Assembly: GCA_031270705.1 (NCBI GenBank)
Contig: JAISWW010000011.1
Span: 1-40,791, forward strand
From: Deltaproteobacteria bacterium
GTDB lineage: Bacteria; Desulfobacterota; Desulfarculia; Adiutricales; Adiutricaceae
Reading direction: 5' to 3'
Length of the DNA: 40,791 bases
Shown: piece after piece, positions 1-7,475 of the stretch
Numbering within the stretch: position 1 is the stretch's first letter
Layout: each line of letters opens with the position of its first letter
Made by a program: the position numbers and the translations under genes
Notes under the pieces: generated by a model
Told to the model about the DNA's origin: nothing
The model's input: the letters and a program-made list of their open reading frames with translations, nothing else
The model's database searches: none

Positions 1-448
1 GGTGGCGCCCAAAAGTAAGATTTTGGGACGATCGAGTTAAACAGGGTAAGCCGTCAGATTTGTGAAGCCTTGGTTCCAAGCCACTTTTAACTGGATTTAG
101 AACCCCGTGAACGGTTACAGCGCTACAACCACACAAACTACTGAAATGATTAAAATAATCGTTTTCATGATTTCTCATTTATAGAAAAATTAGGGCTTTT
201 ATTATAAAACGCAAAATCAATAACAAAATTGAAAAAAAATGATATAATAAAATTAAAAATTATTATTATTAAAAACTATTTATAACATATTATTACTTAA
301 GAGGAAGTGTCAGAAAACAATTATTACCTTCATCTATACAAAACTTCATTATGATAATTATTTTTTAGAAATTTTCATGATATTCTTTACTATATAAATC
401 TTTTTCTATGTCATACTGGAATATAACTTATTTTCTTATCTATACATC
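1..448. other. AT-rich left flank without a recognisable gene
   Basis: No frame gives a convincing protein. The first 140 bases are less AT-rich than what follows and have short, stop-interrupted reading frames, possibly the tail of a decayed gene. From about 150 to 410 the sequence is strongly AT-rich with short A/T runs, typical of the non-coding spacers elsewhere in this window. Confidence 0.5.
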
Positions 449-1305
449 TCAATCATTTGGGCATATACCTCTTAAACTTATAAATGAATCTCCATCATTT
501 TGGCATTTATCTCTTAAGCACATAAATAAACCTCCTTTATTTGGACATATATCTTTTAAGCTTATAAAGATAACTCCATCATTTGGGCATATATCTCTTT
601 TTCTTATATTGACATCTTCTTCATTTTGTGACTTTTCTTCTTTATTAAGATTTTCAATATATAGCAATTCATTATTGTATGGTTTACGGGTTCTTAACTT
701 CTCTACAGCCAAAAAGCCGTATGGCGCCATGCTGGGCTCGATGTTTAATCGGGATCCTTCGGACACGCCACCAACTATAATTGCCTCGTTAGCCTCCAAT
801 TTATCAAAACTTGCGCTAGCCGTCCGCGTAAGGGAAACGGCGCGGGTGTATTCAACAGAATAATTCGCTAACGATGTCGAAGTCAGTAGATATGGAGTTA
901 TTGACTTCGCGTAACTAGCCGTGTTCGACGTTAGATGGAAATCGAAATTTTCCGATTTCCCTCCCCTACTTATATTAATGATAACAGGGCCATCCCCAAT
1001 ATTCGCTCGCTCTCTCGACACGTTAAAATTATCGCCTGAAGCATTTATCATGACTGCCTTGGCTCCCGACTTGGCGGCGACCTGTTGAATGTTGCCTAGA
1101 GGAACGCTCAAGGTGGATTCTTCCAACTGAGTTGAGCCCAAGATAAAACTGTCTAAAGGCCTGGATTCCAGCGAAGTGGTCGCGTCATTTGGCTGGAAGA
1201 GTAGTGCCCGACGGTTTACGCCTGGGAACTGGCGATGGATTCTGATTTTTGATTAGTGGATATAAGCGCCATTAAAATAATTAGCGCTATCAGAATTTGC
1301 TTCAT
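449..1305 (-). pseudogene. Broken ModA-like secreted substrate-binding protein
   Basis: This is a decayed paralogue of the 372-residue ModA-like protein at 6332-7450. An ATG at 1305, preceded by a GGGAG ribosome binding site, opens a signal-peptide-like N-terminus (MKQILIALIILMALIS) that hits a TAA at 1216-1218. A second frame then continues to 449. Matching blocks include GNIQQVAAKSG against GHIQQVAAKTG, SENFDFHL against PENFSVFL, YLLTSTSL followed by YTRAVSLTRTA against CLPTSTLL followed by YTRGLSLMWTA, and MAPYGFLAVEKL against KAPYGVAAIQIL. Compared with the paralogue, the block that includes VAMASNLW and GCHGATG is missing, and the C-terminal lobe is replaced by a low-complexity tail of 42-bp repeats. 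The 230-codon frame can start only at TTG without a clear ribosome site, so I call it a pseudogene. A recoded or domain-reduced live gene is less likely. Confidence 0.75.
452..600. repeat. 42-bp imperfect tandem repeat, about 3.5 copies
   Basis: Units begin at 452, 494, 536 and 578, each starting with a variant of ATCATTTGGGCATATA. On the minus strand they encode a 14-residue unit with a CPND or CQND core at the end of the broken ModA-like gene (DICPNDGVIFISLK, DICPNKGGLFMCLR, DKCQNDGDSFISLR). The exact 42-bp spacing keeps the frame, so the array probably expanded while the gene was still read. Confidence 0.85.
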
Positions 1306-1549
1306 AATATTCTCCCTTTTATGATAGACAAGCCGCATGACAAAATACTAAATTTATAAGTCTGTTTTAGATACAAACAAAACAAATTATACATTTTAAA
1401 ACATTTATAAATACTAATTAACAATTTTTAAAGCAAAAAAGCCTCATAAAAGATATATTAATGGTGTTTGATAAGACTAAAGCCAAGAAAAAAAATTGTA
1501 AACTTTATAATTGACCTTATTCGGACAATGTAATTTTATATAATTCATA

Positions 1550-2269
1550 TCATTTGCCTATTATGATACTATTGGGACTATTGTTAATAATTGACTTAGC
1601 AAACTCTTCCTTAAGCAATCTTAAAGTCTCAAACAAAAAATCAGAAACCGGACGGTTCTCATCAATTATAACAACGTAACGGCCATTAACAAGAAAAAAT
1701 GGAGTTATGTCTACGTTTATATGTGACAGGTTATCAAATGTTTTTTGTAACATGTCGCTTATATATGGCGAGGTTCTTATCGCGACAAACTCATCCACGT
1801 TTAATTGGTTCGCCTTAACGAACTCAATCTGGGCTTCCAGGGTTACAAGTTGAGGAGTCACGGGCCCGATAATATTGCTTGGAAGGATAGCCTCAAAAAT
1901 ATTTTTTCGAACACTTTCTTCGATTCTCATCTTTTCCAAAGTCCAAAAAAGGATCGCGTGTTCGCGCGAAACATTGTTATCAGGAAAAACCATCGGGATT
2001 TTTTTGAAACGAGTGCCCTCAGGAAATTTTTTGGCAATATTTGTCACATAGTTGTCAATCAACTTGCAAGACGGACAGCCGTACCAGAAATAATAAATAA
2101 CCTCTACTTTATTGTCAGAATTATTCCACCGCCTCGGCTCTGTGATTTCCTTGACCAACTGATAGGTAGTGATTTTTTTGCCCTGAGTCCAAGACTTTTC
2201 GACAAATACTAAAAACATAATCGTCAAAATAACCGTCATAGAAAAACACTTAAAATTCAACTTAGCCAT
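1550..2269 (-). CDS. dsbA: DsbA-like periplasmic thiol:disulfide oxidoreductase
   Basis: A 239-residue thioredoxin-fold protein of the DsbA family, predicted to introduce disulfide bonds into exported proteins in the periplasm. Residues 8-29 form a hydrophobic signal segment. The active site is C65-P-S-C68 inside YFWYGCPSCK; the classic E. coli enzyme has CPHC, so the redox potential may differ. The expected cis-proline is P190 in ITPFFLVNGRYV, which matches the family TPTFVVNG-type loop. Length is normal for DsbA (about 210-240). The ATG at 2269 has an excellent ribosome site, GGAGG, six bases upstream. It lies between a large exported adhesin and two ModA-like exported proteins, one with six cysteines, which makes those proteins candidate clients (inference). 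No dsbB-like partner is visible nearby. Confidence 0.85.
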   Translation of the reverse strand: MAKLNFKCFSMTVILTIMFLVFVEKSWTQGKKITTYQLVKEITEPRRWNNSDNKVEVIYYFWYGCPSCKLIDNYVTNIAKKFPEGTRFKKIPMVFPDNNVSREHAILFWTLEKMRIEESVRKNIFEAILPSNIIGPVTPQLVTLEAQIEFVKANQLNVDEFVAIRTSPYISDMLQKTFDNLSHINVDITPFFLVNGRYVVIIDENRPVSDFLFETLRLLKEEFAKSIINNSPNSIIIGK

Positions 2270-2287
2270 GACGCTCCTCCAAAAATA

Positions 2288-2500
2288 TTATAACGTCGCT
2301 AGGGAAATTTTTTTAGCTATATCCATTCCAACAGTACCGGCTAGGTATATCCAGTAAGCCAAGATGAAGACCAAGAATTCAAAAACGAAAAGATTTGAAC
2401 TATCGTTATTCAAAAACTTTAAAGCCAAATACAAATAAACTAAAGGTGGCTCACTAAATATTGTTACATGGACTGACCTCAATGAAGAGACTTGATTCAT
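2288..2500 (-). CDS. Small hydrophobic ORF upstream of dsbA, doubtful
   Basis: A 70-codon ORF ending 18 bases before dsbA. Residues about 36-58 form a hydrophobic stretch (LFVFEFLVFILAYWIYLAG) that could be a membrane segment. The ATG has no clear ribosome site and sits in a 9-bp inverted repeat. I recognise no family. It could be a leader or membrane peptide co-transcribed with dsbA, the remnant of a larger membrane protein, or chance. Confidence 0.25.
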   Translation of the reverse strand: MNQVSSLRSVHVTIFSEPPLVYLYLALKFLNNDSSNLFVFEFLVFILAYWIYLAGTVGMDIAKKISLATL

Positions 2501-2504
2501 TGAG
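2478..2504. repeat. 9-bp perfect inverted repeat
   Basis: CTCAATGAA and TTCATTGAG are separated by nine bases. The repeat overlaps the start of the doubtful small ORF at 2288-2500, so in the minus-strand transcript it could form a hairpin around that start codon, or it may be an operator for dsbA. Confidence 0.5.
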
Positions 2505-2514
2505 GCGCTTTCTC

Positions 2515-2577
2515 GGCTCTATCGAGCCAGAGATTAGCTACCGGCTGGAATGGAATAAACCAGCCGGTATTTAGCTA
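2515..2577 (-). terminator. Twin hairpins after the adhesin gene
   Basis: Two hairpins follow the adhesin stop codon. The first in minus-strand order pairs TAGCTACCGGCTGG (2535-2548) with CCAGCCGGT and TAGCTA (2560-2577). The second is GGCTC-TATC-GAGCC (2515-2528). Neither is followed by a T-run on the minus strand, so this may be a transcript-end or mRNA-stability structure rather than a classic intrinsic terminator. Confidence 0.45.
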
Positions 2578-2604
2578 AAAAATGGTTAATTATTAAAAAT
2601 ATCG

Positions 2605-5600
2605 CTATTCAGTCTCAGAGCTTTCAACGGTAGCGGAACTATCAGAGATTAAGCCTTCGGAGCCCACTACCACTTCTGAATCGCTAGCGGGGGTTGAATC
2701 CAGTATTCCAGATGAGCCATCACCACTCGCGGGGGCTGAATCAAAGGTTCCAGATGAGACATCACCACTCGCGGGAGCCGAATCAAAGGTTCCAGATGAG
2801 ACATCAGTCGCGGGGGTTAGGCCAGTAAAATCACTAGCGACCGGTTGGCCTCCTGAAGGTTGAGACGGGCCACCGCCAAGAGAAAAGGTCGAGTCAGGGG
2901 AAGAAAACGCGCTGATACTCGCGCTAAAAGTTGTGATATCTGGCAAAACGGCATCCATAGAAGCCCCTTGGATATCAAAGGCAGGCACAGAAATGGTGCT
3001 AGAGACTACTATCGGACCATCAGAATTTAATAAGTTAGTGGAAACGGTGGTACTTTTAGAAGCCTCTTCAGACGCGACCTGGGCCGCCGCTTTGGCTTCC
3101 GCCGCTGCTTTGGCCGCCGCTTCCGCTTCCGCCGCCGCTATAGCCGCCGCTTCCGCTTCCGCCGCCGCTTTGGCCGCCGCTTCCGCTTCCGCCGCCGCTA
3201 GGGCAGCCGCCGCTTCGACGCGTTCAGAGACAATTTGAGTAGGAGTTTTTCCTTGGGTAATAGATACAATAAAATCATTATCAGGCGTATCTATTGAACC
3301 GACTTGAGATAATTTAGCCCCAGGAGGAACTTCGGTAACAATATAATTAAAATCACTATTGCCAAGCCAATGCGCGTTATTAATAGTCAATCTATCACCA
3401 GTATTAGCATAATTAGGATTTGCTATCATGCCAATTAGCGATGACGCGCCACTAGTATCGCCAGCGTAAACATTTTCTATTAATATTGGAGCTGTATAGT
3501 CTTTTTCATTATAAATATAAGCAATTAATCCGCTTCCATTAGCCACATGTCCATTAAAATATGAATTTACCAAGCTGTTTTCATTAGTCATGTTGCCTAT
3601 AAGACCTCCAATACGATCGCCACCACTAATATTGCCAGTCGCGTAGACCCAACTAACTTCTGATCCCCACGAATCGCCAATAATACCTCCAACTCTTATG
3701 GCGGATCCAACATTTATATCGCCCGTAGCGTGCGCGTGTTCAATAATTGTCCCAGGATCAGCCCATCCAAGCAAACCACCTACGCCACTACTTACTGTTG
3801 TTTGTAACACATTAATATTAACAGAAGAATAACTATTTGTTATTTTTGAACCACTACCCTCTAATTTTGCTGTTATACCACCAGCCAAAGTATCGGTTTT
3901 CCTTGTGGTAGCGTAAGGGATAATAATATCTCCTTGAGAAAATGAATTTATTATAGAACCATTCAAAGTAGCAGCCAAACCGCCTAAAACATACGTACCT
4001 TGAATTGAAGTATTAGCCCATGAATTTATAATATTTCCATAAATATTACCACCTATTCCTCCAATGTCACTAAATCCATATCCTACTTCTCCAGTTACAA
4101 AACTATTTTTAATAATTACAGTAGCATAGTTATCTATATTTGGCTTTGATGAACCGATAATACCACCAAAAACTTTTACATATCTATCATTAGTTAACAA
4201 TGAAGAATGAAGTTTTACTAAGACATCAGAACAGTAAACATGATCAAGAAGAAGATCTTTCCGAACTATTTTTGATTTATCAACCATATACGTTTCTGGA
4301 TCTACAACATAAGTAGAGCGGTGCGTACCAATCAAACCACCAACGTGCTCATAACCTGTTACTTGACCTTTTTCACTATAAACTTGGCTAATTATTCCGC
4401 CTAAAGATTGTCCTACTAAGGCGCCAACCCCCCAACCTCCTATGCTATTTACTTTGGGTTGTATTAACCCTAAATCGCGGATAAAAGCGCCATTTATTTG
4501 TGAAAATAACCCTACACCAGCTAATCCAGTATCTTCAAAATAATTATAATCACTATTTTGGTCATTTATAATTAAATTACTTATTTTATGGCCTAAACCA
4601 GCCAATACACCTGTAAAAACGCTACCTGATCCAGTAACCACACCTTTATCGTTATGAACGCCGCCTTCAAAATCATCAACTAAAGCGAAATTTCCCTCGG
4701 GATTTGCTTCAATTTTAGTTTTAAATTCATTTATATCTTTAATCAATTCATAAAGAACCTCATTAATTTCAAGACTTGGACTAGAGCCTTTTAATGTCAC
4801 GCTACCATAAATTCCCCCACTAGTATCTTGTATTGGCGTGGAAAGTCCCGCTCCCGGAACATTGGGATCGGGCGCAATTACATTCACCCCAGCGTAGGAC
4901 GCCTTAGTTCTTATATTATACTCTCCACCAAAAACTAAAATAAGACCAGCGGTATTGCCATAAGCGGTAATGGGGGCGTTGATGTTGATGTCTCTAACGG
5001 CGTCCAGAGTCAATTTGTTATTAGACGACCAAGTTATAGCGTCATTAACGTTAATATCGCCTGATCCATTTTTTTTCCCATTGTCTGAAGAAATAATAGT
5101 GTCTTGTGAAGCCAACCATTTGCTTACTTGAGCGCCAGTCGCGTCACCGCCAGAACTGGCGATGGTGTAATCTGTGGGGTCAATCAAAAAAGTTCCATTT
5201 TTTCCATCCAAGGCTTTGGCGGTAATCACGGCCGCCTCGGCGATTTTCACGTAATCGCCACTAGTTTCAATAAAACCGCCATCCCCGCCATTAGGAGCCG
5301 AGGCGTCCAATTTCCCATTGACCTTGGCTGTCCCGCCGTAAGCGTAAACTAAAATATTACCTTTTTGGCCATTCAAGGTCTGAGCTTGAACTATTCCGCC
5401 CGTATTGACTTGAGACCCGGTCAAGTCATTTATGGCCTTCGCGGTTAAAATAATTTGGCCGCCATCGGCGTAGATCGCCTTATCGGTAGCCACCAGAGCC
5501 TTTAACGACCCCTCCTCGAGCGTTACGCTGGCCAAAGAAGAATCATCATTAAAATTTAGAGTGACCCTATTGGCTCCATTAAGAGATACCGTTCCTTTCT

Positions 5601-6174
5601 CAGCCGAAATCACGCCCTCGTTAAGGACTTGATCCCCCAATAAAGCCACATAACCACCTTGGGCGGCCTGAATATTGCCTTGGTTAAGGACTTCTCCGAC
5701 TCCTAAGCCTTGACCCTCAAAAACAAACTTATCCTGATTATAATCCGCGTCTTTTATATTTAAGGTTGAGGCGACTAAGCCTTTAACGCTGACGCTAGCT
5801 CCTTTCCCAAATAAAACGCCGTTGGAGTTTATGACAAAAACTTGGCCATTGGCGTTTAAGGCTCCATTAATTAAGCTCTTTTCATGGCCAATAACCCTAT
5901 TTAAGGTCGATGACTGAGCTGAGGGTTGGATAAAATTAACTGTTTCTCCGGATCCAATGGAGAATCCTTGCCAGTTTATGACGGCTTTATTGGTGTTTTG
6001 GTTGATATTAGTGACCGAGCCAGCTTGGTTGATAGCCGCTTGTCCACTAATCACCTGCCCACCATAGGGGGAGGCTAAAACAGGAAAAGATCCTAAAAGT
6101 AGAAAAATCGCTAAAAAACTAGTGATCAACCTAAACTTAGGCCTAATTATATATATATAAGATTGTATAGTCAT
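2605..6174 (-). CDS. Two-partner-secretion exoprotein, filamentous haemagglutinin-like adhesin
   Basis: A 1189-residue exported adhesin. Residues 1-34 are a signal peptide with a likely cut after VLA. Residues 35-250 are a TPS (haemagglutination activity) domain, the part recognised by a TpsB/Omp85-type outer membrane transporter. It shows the typical INSNGVLFG motif near 115-123 followed by VKGLVASTLNI; families usually have NPNG, so this is a one-residue variant. The middle (about 500-950) carries many GLUG-like repeats (GGLIGT, GGIIGS, GGIGGN, GGLLGW, GGIIGD, GGLIGN), expected to extend a beta-helix. An Ala/Glu-rich helical stretch follows, then a Ser/Gly/Asp tail with 14-residue repeats. 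There is no membrane anchor or autotransporter barrel. No tpsB gene lies in the window, so the partner must be elsewhere or lost. The ATG at 6174 has only a weak ribosome site. Confidence 0.85.
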   Translation of the reverse strand: MTIQSYIYIIRPKFRLITSFLAIFLLLGSFPVLASPYGGQVISGQAAINQAGSVTNINQNTNKAVINWQGFSIGSGETVNFIQPSAQSSTLNRVIGHEKSLINGALNANGQVFVINSNGVLFGKGASVSVKGLVASTLNIKDADYNQDKFVFEGQGLGVGEVLNQGNIQAAQGGYVALLGDQVLNEGVISAEKGTVSLNGANRVTLNFNDDSSLASVTLEEGSLKALVATDKAIYADGGQIILTAKAINDLTGSQVNTGGIVQAQTLNGQKGNILVYAYGGTAKVNGKLDASAPNGGDGGFIETSGDYVKIAEAAVITAKALDGKNGTFLIDPTDYTIASSGGDATGAQVSKWLASQDTIISSDNGKKNGSGDINVNDAITWSSNNKLTLDAVRDININAPITAYGNTAGLILVFGGEYNIRTKASYAGVNVIAPDPNVPGAGLSTPIQDTSGGIYGSVTLKGSSPSLEINEVLYELIKDINEFKTKIEANPEGNFALVDDFEGGVHNDKGVVTGSGSVFTGVLAGLGHKISNLIINDQNSDYNYFEDTGLAGVGLFSQINGAFIRDLGLIQPKVNSIGGWGVGALVGQSLGGIISQVYSEKGQVTGYEHVGGLIGTHRSTYVVDPETYMVDKSKIVRKDLLLDHVYCSDVLVKLHSSLLTNDRYVKVFGGIIGSSKPNIDNYATVIIKNSFVTGEVGYGFSDIGGIGGNIYGNIINSWANTSIQGTYVLGGLAATLNGSIINSFSQGDIIIPYATTRKTDTLAGGITAKLEGSGSKITNSYSSVNINVLQTTVSSGVGGLLGWADPGTIIEHAHATGDINVGSAIRVGGIIGDSWGSEVSWVYATGNISGGDRIGGLIGNMTNENSLVNSYFNGHVANGSGLIAYIYNEKDYTAPILIENVYAGDTSGASSLIGMIANPNYANTGDRLTINNAHWLGNSDFNYIVTEVPPGAKLSQVGSIDTPDNDFIVSITQGKTPTQIVSERVEAAAALAAAEAEAAAKAAAEAEAAAIAAAEAEAAAKAAAEAKAAAQVASEEASKSTTVSTNLLNSDGPIVVSSTISVPAFDIQGASMDAVLPDITTFSASISAFSSPDSTFSLGGGPSQPSGGQPVASDFTGLTPATDVSSGTFDSAPASGDVSSGTFDSAPASGDGSSGILDSTPASDSEVVVGSEGLISDSSATVESSETE
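2684..2812. repeat. 42-bp in-frame repeats in adhesin tail
   Basis: About three copies of a 42-bp unit encode SSGTFDSAPASGD-like peptides near the adhesin C-terminus; one copy reads SSGILDSTPASDS. The unit length equals that of the unrelated array at 452-600. Confidence 0.75.
3085..3217. repeat. 30-bp Ala/Glu/Lys-coding repeats
   Basis: Tandem units built from GCCGCCGCTTCCGCTTCC encode roughly five 10-residue AAAEAEAAAK-type units in the adhesin. This is predicted to be a long rigid helix between the beta-helical body and the tail. The copies are nearly identical, so copy number may vary between strains. Confidence 0.8.
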
Positions 6175-6203
6175 TAGATCATTCCATAAAAAATGTTACG
6201 CAT

Positions 6204-6270
6204 AGCCAAATTTTTGGCTTTGCTCATCCCTTCACGCGGAGAGCTTTAAATTTTTTTCGCTCTCCGCGTG
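6204..6270 (-). terminator. Twin hairpins between ModA-like gene and adhesin
   Basis: A perfect 12-bp stem, CACGCGGAGAGC (6233-6244) with GCTCTCCGCGTG (6259-6270) around a 14-base A/T loop, is followed on the minus strand by a second hairpin, AGCCAAA-TT-TTTGGCT (6204-6219). It lies 60 bases after the ModA-like stop and just before the adhesin start. No T-run follows. It probably reduces read-through between the two genes or protects mRNA ends. Confidence 0.55.
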
Positions 6271-6331
6271 ATACTCAAATATATACAGTTTTACGGTTAT
6301 AATTATTATAACTATAAAACTATTTATATAT

Positions 6332-7450
6332 TCAAATATCGGGACTAGCGTAGCAGTACTTGGCGAAAGTATCTTGACCGTAGTCATCCTCATCGCTATT
6401 TACAAAACCCATAAAATTAATTGAGCCTTGATTAATAACTGAGGACGAAACATTTAAAACCGCGCCCCCCTGGATAATAGGGTCGTAAGCCGTATCAGGA
6501 AATTGATGCCAAGCGCCAGAACTCACAGTGCCATTTACGCATTGTTGTGACTTAGCGATAAAACCAATACTTGAATTATCATTTTGCGTGGCTTTTAGCG
6601 TATCGTCAATATTGTCCTGATACACTATCTCTGACGAAACATTGTCATATTGCTTGGTGCTGTTTAAAATTTGTATGGCGGCCACGCCGTATGGCGCTTT
6701 CCCTGGATCCGCGATATTAACATTTGACACCCCACTAACATTTATGGTGCCATTATCGTCCCATTTATTAGTGCTATTAACCGCTGTCCACATTAGTGAA
6801 AGGCCGCGGGTATAGTTAACAGGATTATTTGGCAGTAACGTCGAAGTCGGCAGACAGGGGGTAGTTGAATTGGCGTAACCGCACACAGTATTCGGCCCCG
6901 CGACGTTAGCCGCTAGGAAGACACTAAAATTTTCCGGATTACCTCCATCAGTTAACTCGGTAACCCAGTCACCTGTGGCCCCGTGACAGCCGTAAAGCTT
7001 ATAAGCATTGTTAGGGTTATAAGTTGAGTCTAAAAAACGCTCCGCAAGGCCATCCTCATCTTTGAACATTATCCAAAGATTGGAGGCCATAGCCACCTTT
7101 ACGATGGTAGCGCCACCCCCAACAGTCACGCACTCATGCGCGACTTTGGAGTTTCCTGTACTCGCTATTTTCATTGTTGTGGAACCCGTCTTGGCGGCCA
7201 CCTGTTGAATATGGCCTTGAAGTGGGGCGCCCACAACACCTCCATCTATTACAGAGGATCCAATCATAGATCCGTCAAGAGGCATGGAACCTTCCGAAGT
7301 GGAAAGATCCCCATGCTGGGAATTTAGCGCCAAGGGTGATGACCCTTGGGAGGCTTCTAGGGGTTCTGGGTTACTGGAGATCTTGTACGCCACTATCCCC
7401 AGGGCTACAACTACAAAAACCACTAAAAGGTTTCGTAGATTGTTTTTCAT
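6332..7450 (-). CDS. ModA-like (type 2) substrate-binding protein, long N-terminal linker
   Basis: A 372-residue exported protein. An N-terminal hydrophobic segment (about residues 7-23, LLVVFVVVALGIVAY) acts as signal or anchor. A Ser/Gly-rich linker runs to about 110. A divergent molybdate-binding-protein (ModA) fold then spans about 113-370. Landmarks that match ModA are VAMASN near 119-124 (strand 1), GATGDW with ENFSVFLAANVAGP at about 157-186 (family form: SG.L..QI..GAPFDVFLSAD), YTRGLSLMW at 213-221, IADPGKAPYG at 246-255, IGFIAKSQ near 295 and YDPIIQGGAVL at 322-332. The C-terminus FMGFVNSDED...FAKYCY parallels the usual FL.FL.S.E....YGY. It has six cysteines, unusual for ModA, and no modB or modC nearby. 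The ligand is unknown; molybdate or another oxyanion is only one option. The ATG at 7450 has an AAGGAG ribosome site. Confidence 0.7.
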   Translation of the reverse strand: MKNNLRNLLVVFVVVALGIVAYKISSNPEPLEASQGSSPLALNSQHGDLSTSEGSMPLDGSMIGSSVIDGGVVGAPLQGHIQQVAAKTGSTTMKIASTGNSKVAHECVTVGGGATIVKVAMASNLWIMFKDEDGLAERFLDSTYNPNNAYKLYGCHGATGDWVTELTDGGNPENFSVFLAANVAGPNTVCGYANSTTPCLPTSTLLPNNPVNYTRGLSLMWTAVNSTNKWDDNGTINVSGVSNVNIADPGKAPYGVAAIQILNSTKQYDNVSSEIVYQDNIDDTLKATQNDNSSIGFIAKSQQCVNGTVSSGAWHQFPDTAYDPIIQGGAVLNVSSSVINQGSINFMGFVNSDEDDYGQDTFAKYCYASPDI

Positions 7451-7475
7451 ATTTTCTCCTTATAAAGGAAAATAT
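7445..7475 (-). promoter_or_regulatory. Hairpin that could sequester the ribosome binding site
   Basis: Upstream of the ModA-like start, the minus strand reads ATATTTTCCTT, then AT, then AAGGAGAAAATAT immediately before the G of ATG. The two arms can pair through most of their length with one small bulge, burying the AAGGAG ribosome site and most of the start codon. An AU-rich stem like this could act as a thermosensor or be opened by ribosome loading (inference). Confidence 0.4.

Noticed and set aside
449-1141. Intact 230-residue secreted protein
   Set aside because: The frame starts only at TTG without ribosome site, and the real signal peptide lies upstream in another frame, so a pseudogene explains it better.
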